NCBI GenBank assembly: GCA_945860325.1
Contig: CAMARL010000020.1
Coordinates: 1 to 16,803, forward strand
DNA: 16,803 nt
Reading direction: 5' to 3'
From: Spirosoma fluviale
Lineage (GTDB): Bacteria > Bacteroidota > Bacteroidia > Cytophagales > Spirosomataceae
Part shown: piece by piece, positions 14,349 through 16,803 of the stretch
How the letters are laid out: each line of letters starts with the position of its first letter
How positions within the stretch are numbered: position 1 is the stretch's first letter
Notes under the pieces: generated by a model
Database searches by the model: none
Seen by the model: only the letters and a program-made list of their open reading frames with translations
Told to the model about the DNA's origin: nothing
Program-made: the position numbers and the translations under genes

Positions 14349-14401
14349 CTGATTTAAATGGATTACAAACAATTCCTTAATTTGCATAAAGCCAAAAAAC
14401 G

Positions 14402-14632
14402 ATGTGGGAAACAAAAGAAAATAAACTGTACAAAAAATTCAAATTTGCCGACTTCACGCAAGCAATCCAATTTATAAATCAAGTTGCGGAGTTGGCCAAC
14501 CTAGTAAATCACCATCCAAGCATACTTAACAATTACAATGTCGTGGAGATTTGGTTGTGCACACATGATGAAAACAATCAAATCACAGCCAAAGATTATG
14601 AGCTAGCCAACATGATTAATGAAATCAAATGA
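14402..14632 (+). CDS. phhB: Pterin-4a-carbinolamine dehydratase (short form)
   Basis: Enzyme that dehydrates 4a-hydroxytetrahydrobiopterin in pterin cofactor recycling after aromatic amino acid hydroxylation; some bacterial members act in other pterin-related steps. The 76-residue product starts at the usual Trp of the compact bacterial form and keeps the fold's key residues: KFKFADFTQAIQFI near the N-terminus, the active-site pair His37-His38 followed by Pro39, and the later Cys-Thr-His-Asp at 53-56, whose His55 matches the third catalytic His. It is about 20 residues shorter than many family members, lacking the leading segment, which is common for this subgroup. No aromatic amino acid hydroxylase gene is in the window. 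Its stop overlaps an ATG (ATGA at 14629-14632). Confidence 0.85.
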   Translation: MWETKENKLYKKFKFADFTQAIQFINQVAELANLVNHHPSILNNYNVVEIWLCTHDENNQITAKDYELANMINEIK

Positions 14633-14680
14633 AACTATTTCTCATTTTTTAAGGTTAAACGGACTAGCTTACCTTTTCTT

Positions 14681-15817
14681 TTGAATACATCCTATACATA
14701 TCAGCTTTTTACGTCTATTCAGTCTTTACCCAATCATTGGGATTCAATCGCGCAAGCAAATATCTTCCTTTCCAAAAAATACCTTGAAGTTTTAGAGTCC
14801 GCCGCTCCTGCTAACATGAAATGCCAGTACATTGGTATTTTCAATCAAGAAGAACTTATCGGAATCGCTTTGGCCCAATTCATCGATCTTACTCATCTAG
14901 AAACCTATGGAGATCGAGACAAAAAACTCAAAACATGGGTTCGGAATTTTTTATTCAGTCGTTTTTCATCCCAACTATTATTTATCGGTAACAATATGCT
15001 CTCAGGCCAAAATGCCTTTGCCGTTAAAGAACAAACAAATATCTTAGAAATTCTACTGACTTTAAAACAAGCAGTAGGTGAAATGAATCGACATTCAAAA
15101 AACCACCTGACTTCCTTTAAAGATTTCATGCTCAGTGAGCTCACACATTTTGACCAAGCGACATTTAAAAAGGATCTGAAATTTACTTCGCAGCCCAACA
15201 TGATTTTTGAGATTAATCCCTTATGGGCTCAAGAAGAAGATTATAAAAAGGCTTTAACGAAAAAATACAGAGATCAATATAAAAGAAGTAGAAATAAAGC
15301 GTTTGGCATTGAAAAAAGGATGTTGACCTTAGAAGAAATACATGACCATCAAGAAATCATCTATGATTTGTATTTGCATGTGGCCGAAAATGCGCCTTTC
15401 AACACCTTTTATCTTCCTAAAAATCACTTTTATGTGTTAAAAGAAAAACTTAAGGATGATTTCATGCTCTATGGCTATTTCATCGACGAGAAATTAATTG
15501 GATTCAATACCTTAATTAAAAATGGGAAAAGCTTAGACACCTACTTCCTAGGTTATGATGAAAAAATTCAAAAAGAAAAAATGCTTTATCTCAACATGCT
15601 CTACGATATGATCGCATGTGGGATAACTTTAAAATTTGAAAAAATTATTTTTGGCCGAACTGCACTCGAAATAAAGAGTTCCGTGGGCGCCATAGATACC
15701 CCGATGTTTGGATTTATGCAACATAGTCAGCCGTTGATCAATCAATTCCTAGGCCAGATTTTCAACTACCTAGAACCCGTAACTACCTGGAAAAGACGCA
15801 GTCCTTTCAAACCATAA
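14681..15817 (+). CDS. FemAB/GNAT-like acyltransferase family protein (PF04339-like)
   Basis: A 378-residue protein resembling the Bacteroidota 'peptidogalycan biosynthesis/recognition' GNAT-like family, a double acetyltransferase-type fold distantly related to FemAB peptidyltransferases. Recognisable parts are NIFLSKKYLEVLESAAP at about 27-43, the YIGIF...LIGIALAQF beta-strand pair at about 51-67, a Lys/Arg-rich helix KKYRDQYKRSRNKAF at about 195-209, a second GNAT-like half around YGYFIDEKLIGFNTLI at 267-282, and a GRTALEIKSSVGA motif near 326-338. No signal peptide is present, so it is probably cytoplasmic. Substrate and reaction are unknown. The start is uncertain: this frame opens only with TTG at 14681 and has no ATG before residue 47, which lies inside the conserved region. 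It converges on the sulfatase gene with a 7-bp gap. Confidence 0.65.
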   Translation: MNTSYTYQLFTSIQSLPNHWDSIAQANIFLSKKYLEVLESAAPANMKCQYIGIFNQEELIGIALAQFIDLTHLETYGDRDKKLKTWVRNFLFSRFSSQLLFIGNNMLSGQNAFAVKEQTNILEILLTLKQAVGEMNRHSKNHLTSFKDFMLSELTHFDQATFKKDLKFTSQPNMIFEINPLWAQEEDYKKALTKKYRDQYKRSRNKAFGIEKRMLTLEEIHDHQEIIYDLYLHVAENAPFNTFYLPKNHFYVLKEKLKDDFMLYGYFIDEKLIGFNTLIKNGKSLDTYFLGYDEKIQKEKMLYLNMLYDMIACGITLKFEKIIFGRTALEIKSSVGAIDTPMFGFMQHSQPLINQFLGQIFNYLEPVTTWKRRSPFKP

Positions 15818-15839
15818 AAAAACCCTATTTCTTAATGGG
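15816..15839 (-). terminator. Putative intrinsic terminator overlapping the sulfatase stop codon
   Basis: On the minus strand CCCATT and AATAGGG form a 6-bp stem with one bulged A around the loop AAGA, followed by seven Ts. The hairpin contains the last sulfatase codons and its TAG stop. The T tract overlaps the stop codon of the converging FemAB-like gene. The layout matches the terminator at the bamD stop. Confidence 0.5.
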
Positions 15840-16803
15840 CATGTTGGCCTGAACCTTTTGTCGCCAATCCAATAATAATCGATGTAGTTCATCTCTTTTA
15901 ACCAGAAAATCTTTGGCTACATCATGGCGTTCACCCACGTCAACTTTTAAATTATATAGCTCTAACTGCGATGATTCAAAATTGTCAACGAGCTTCCAAT
16001 CCCCTAACCTGACAGCACCAGCCGGCCTACCTAATTGGTTTGAGAAATGAGGATAATGCCAAAATAAAGGTCGAGACTGATCCTTTAGATTAGGTTTATT
16101 GATCATAGGCCACACACTAACCCCGTCCGTCATTTCAGGTGATTTTTGTCCCAACAAATCTAAAATAGTAGCTGTATAATCCGTATTCATGAAATAATTA
16201 TCATTCACTTGTTTGGGTATAATCTTACCCTCCCAGAACATGATGGTCGGAATTCGAATCCCTCCTTCATACACATGCCCTTTCCACTTTCGAAGGCTAT
16301 CATTTTGGGTAGGAATAGGCCCTAATTCAGGCAAACCCACTCCCCCATTATCCGAAGCAAAAATGACTAAGGTATTATTCAGAAGCCCTTGCTTCTTTAA
16401 AGACTCCATGATTCGCCCAACGCCATCGTCCATACTCTCCCCCATCGTCGCATAATAGGGATTGTATTTACCTTTAAACTTTTCATATTTCAGGAAATAT
16501 TTATTCAATTTAGTGGCTTTGGGTACGATGAAAACATGGGGTGCGGAATAGCACATGTACATAAAAAAGGGTTTTGTGTCATTTTGCTGGCCAATAAACT
16601 CGACCGCATAATCACTCAACTTATCCGTCATATACCGTTCACCGGTATCCTCAGAAACCTTTTGAAAACTATTTTCAAAGATTCCGTAATTATAATAGTC
16701 TAGCCCATTTTTACCAATCATCCTCGTATAATCAAAACCTCGATTCCATGGAGCTAAACTATCGCCAGAACCCAAATGCCATTTTCCAATCATCCCCGTC
16801 TGG
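15825..16803 (-). CDS. Sulfatase family protein, 5' end outside the window
   Basis: A partial type I sulfatase of the alkaline phosphatase superfamily, which hydrolyses sulfate esters of sugars or related substrates after export. The visible 326 residues start inside the second sulfatase signature (QTGMIGKWHLG). The frame stays open through the right edge, so the Met within that motif is not the true start. The later metal-site motif FASDNGGVG is present, as are YEGGIRIPTIMFWEG and a C-terminal subdomain with the LYNLKVDVGERHDVA pattern typical of sulfatases. The catalytic Cys/Ser-x-Pro-x-Arg motif and any signal peptide lie beyond the window, so formylglycine dependence cannot be judged. The family suggests use of sulfated polysaccharides; the substrate cannot be inferred. 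Confidence 0.9.
   Translation of the reverse strand, partial: QTGMIGKWHLGSGDSLAPWNRGFDYTRMIGKNGLDYYNYGIFENSFQKVSEDTGERYMTDKLSDYAVEFIGQQNDTKPFFMYMCYSAPHVFIVPKATKLNKYFLKYEKFKGKYNPYYATMGESMDDGVGRIMESLKKQGLLNNTLVIFASDNGGVGLPELGPIPTQNDSLRKWKGHVYEGGIRIPTIMFWEGKIIPKQVNDNYFMNTDYTATILDLLGQKSPEMTDGVSVWPMINKPNLKDQSRPLFWHYPHFSNQLGRPAGAVRLGDWKLVDNFESSQLELYNLKVDVGERHDVAKDFLVKRDELHRLLLDWRQKVQANMPIKK

Noticed and set aside
1..16803. Mobile elements, CRISPR arrays, phage genes, toxin-antitoxin pairs, riboswitches
   Set aside because: I saw no transposase, regularly spaced repeats, terminal inverted repeats, integrase or attachment-site duplication at the tRNA, and no recognisable riboswitch fold.

Overview
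The window is an AT-rich chromosomal segment from a member of the Bacteroidota, most likely an order Cytophagales-type bacterium. The phylum call rests on several things: the Bacteroidota-type RNA polymerase omega homologue, DUF4835 and DUF2911 secreted proteins, a FeoB-associated-type Cys-rich peptide, an ABC exporter with the LSVGQ signature, weak or absent Shine-Dalgarno sequences, and several exact matches to the Bacteroidota -7 promoter element TAnnTTTG. The order-level placement is inference only.

Layout. tilS (17-1360, +) converges on a long minus-strand block running from 9342 down to 1435. In transcription order this block holds an FKBP-type prolyl isomerase, the tail-specific protease Prc, an inositol-monophosphatase-family enzyme, a 58-residue Cys-rich membrane peptide, an MsbA-like ABC exporter, bamD, the omega subunit gene, and a DUF4835 gene. 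The first five are tightly packed (gaps of 22 and 5 bp, then a 1-base and a 4-base overlap), so they look like one transcript. bamD and the omega gene each have their own -7 element. A hairpin terminator overlaps the bamD stop codon, and another follows the DUF4835 gene.

A 229-bp divergent promoter region (9343-9571) separates this block from a plus-strand series: atpA, atpG and a DUF2911 gene (one operon closed by a strong terminator), then hflX, tRNA-Arg(CCU), a short pterin-4a-carbinolamine dehydratase gene, and a FemAB/GNAT-like transferase. The window closes with a minus-strand sulfatase cut off by the right edge.

Functional picture. This is mostly housekeeping and cell-envelope biology: decoding (TilS, tRNA-Arg), transcription (omega), outer-membrane assembly (BamD), lipid export (ABC), periplasmic protein folding and turnover (FKBP, Prc), ATP synthesis (F1 alpha and gamma) and ribosome rescue/quality control (HflX). 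The sulfatase is the one gene with an accessory, substrate-scavenging flavour. I found no mobile element, CRISPR array, phage gene, toxin-antitoxin pair or defence system, and no convincing undescribed system. What deserves a second look is small-scale: a terminator abutting the hflX start codon, an acceptor-stem mismatch in the tRNA, an atpAG pair separated from the other F1Fo genes, a start-codon or frameshift question in the FemAB-like gene, and a translationally coupled Cys-rich micropeptide.
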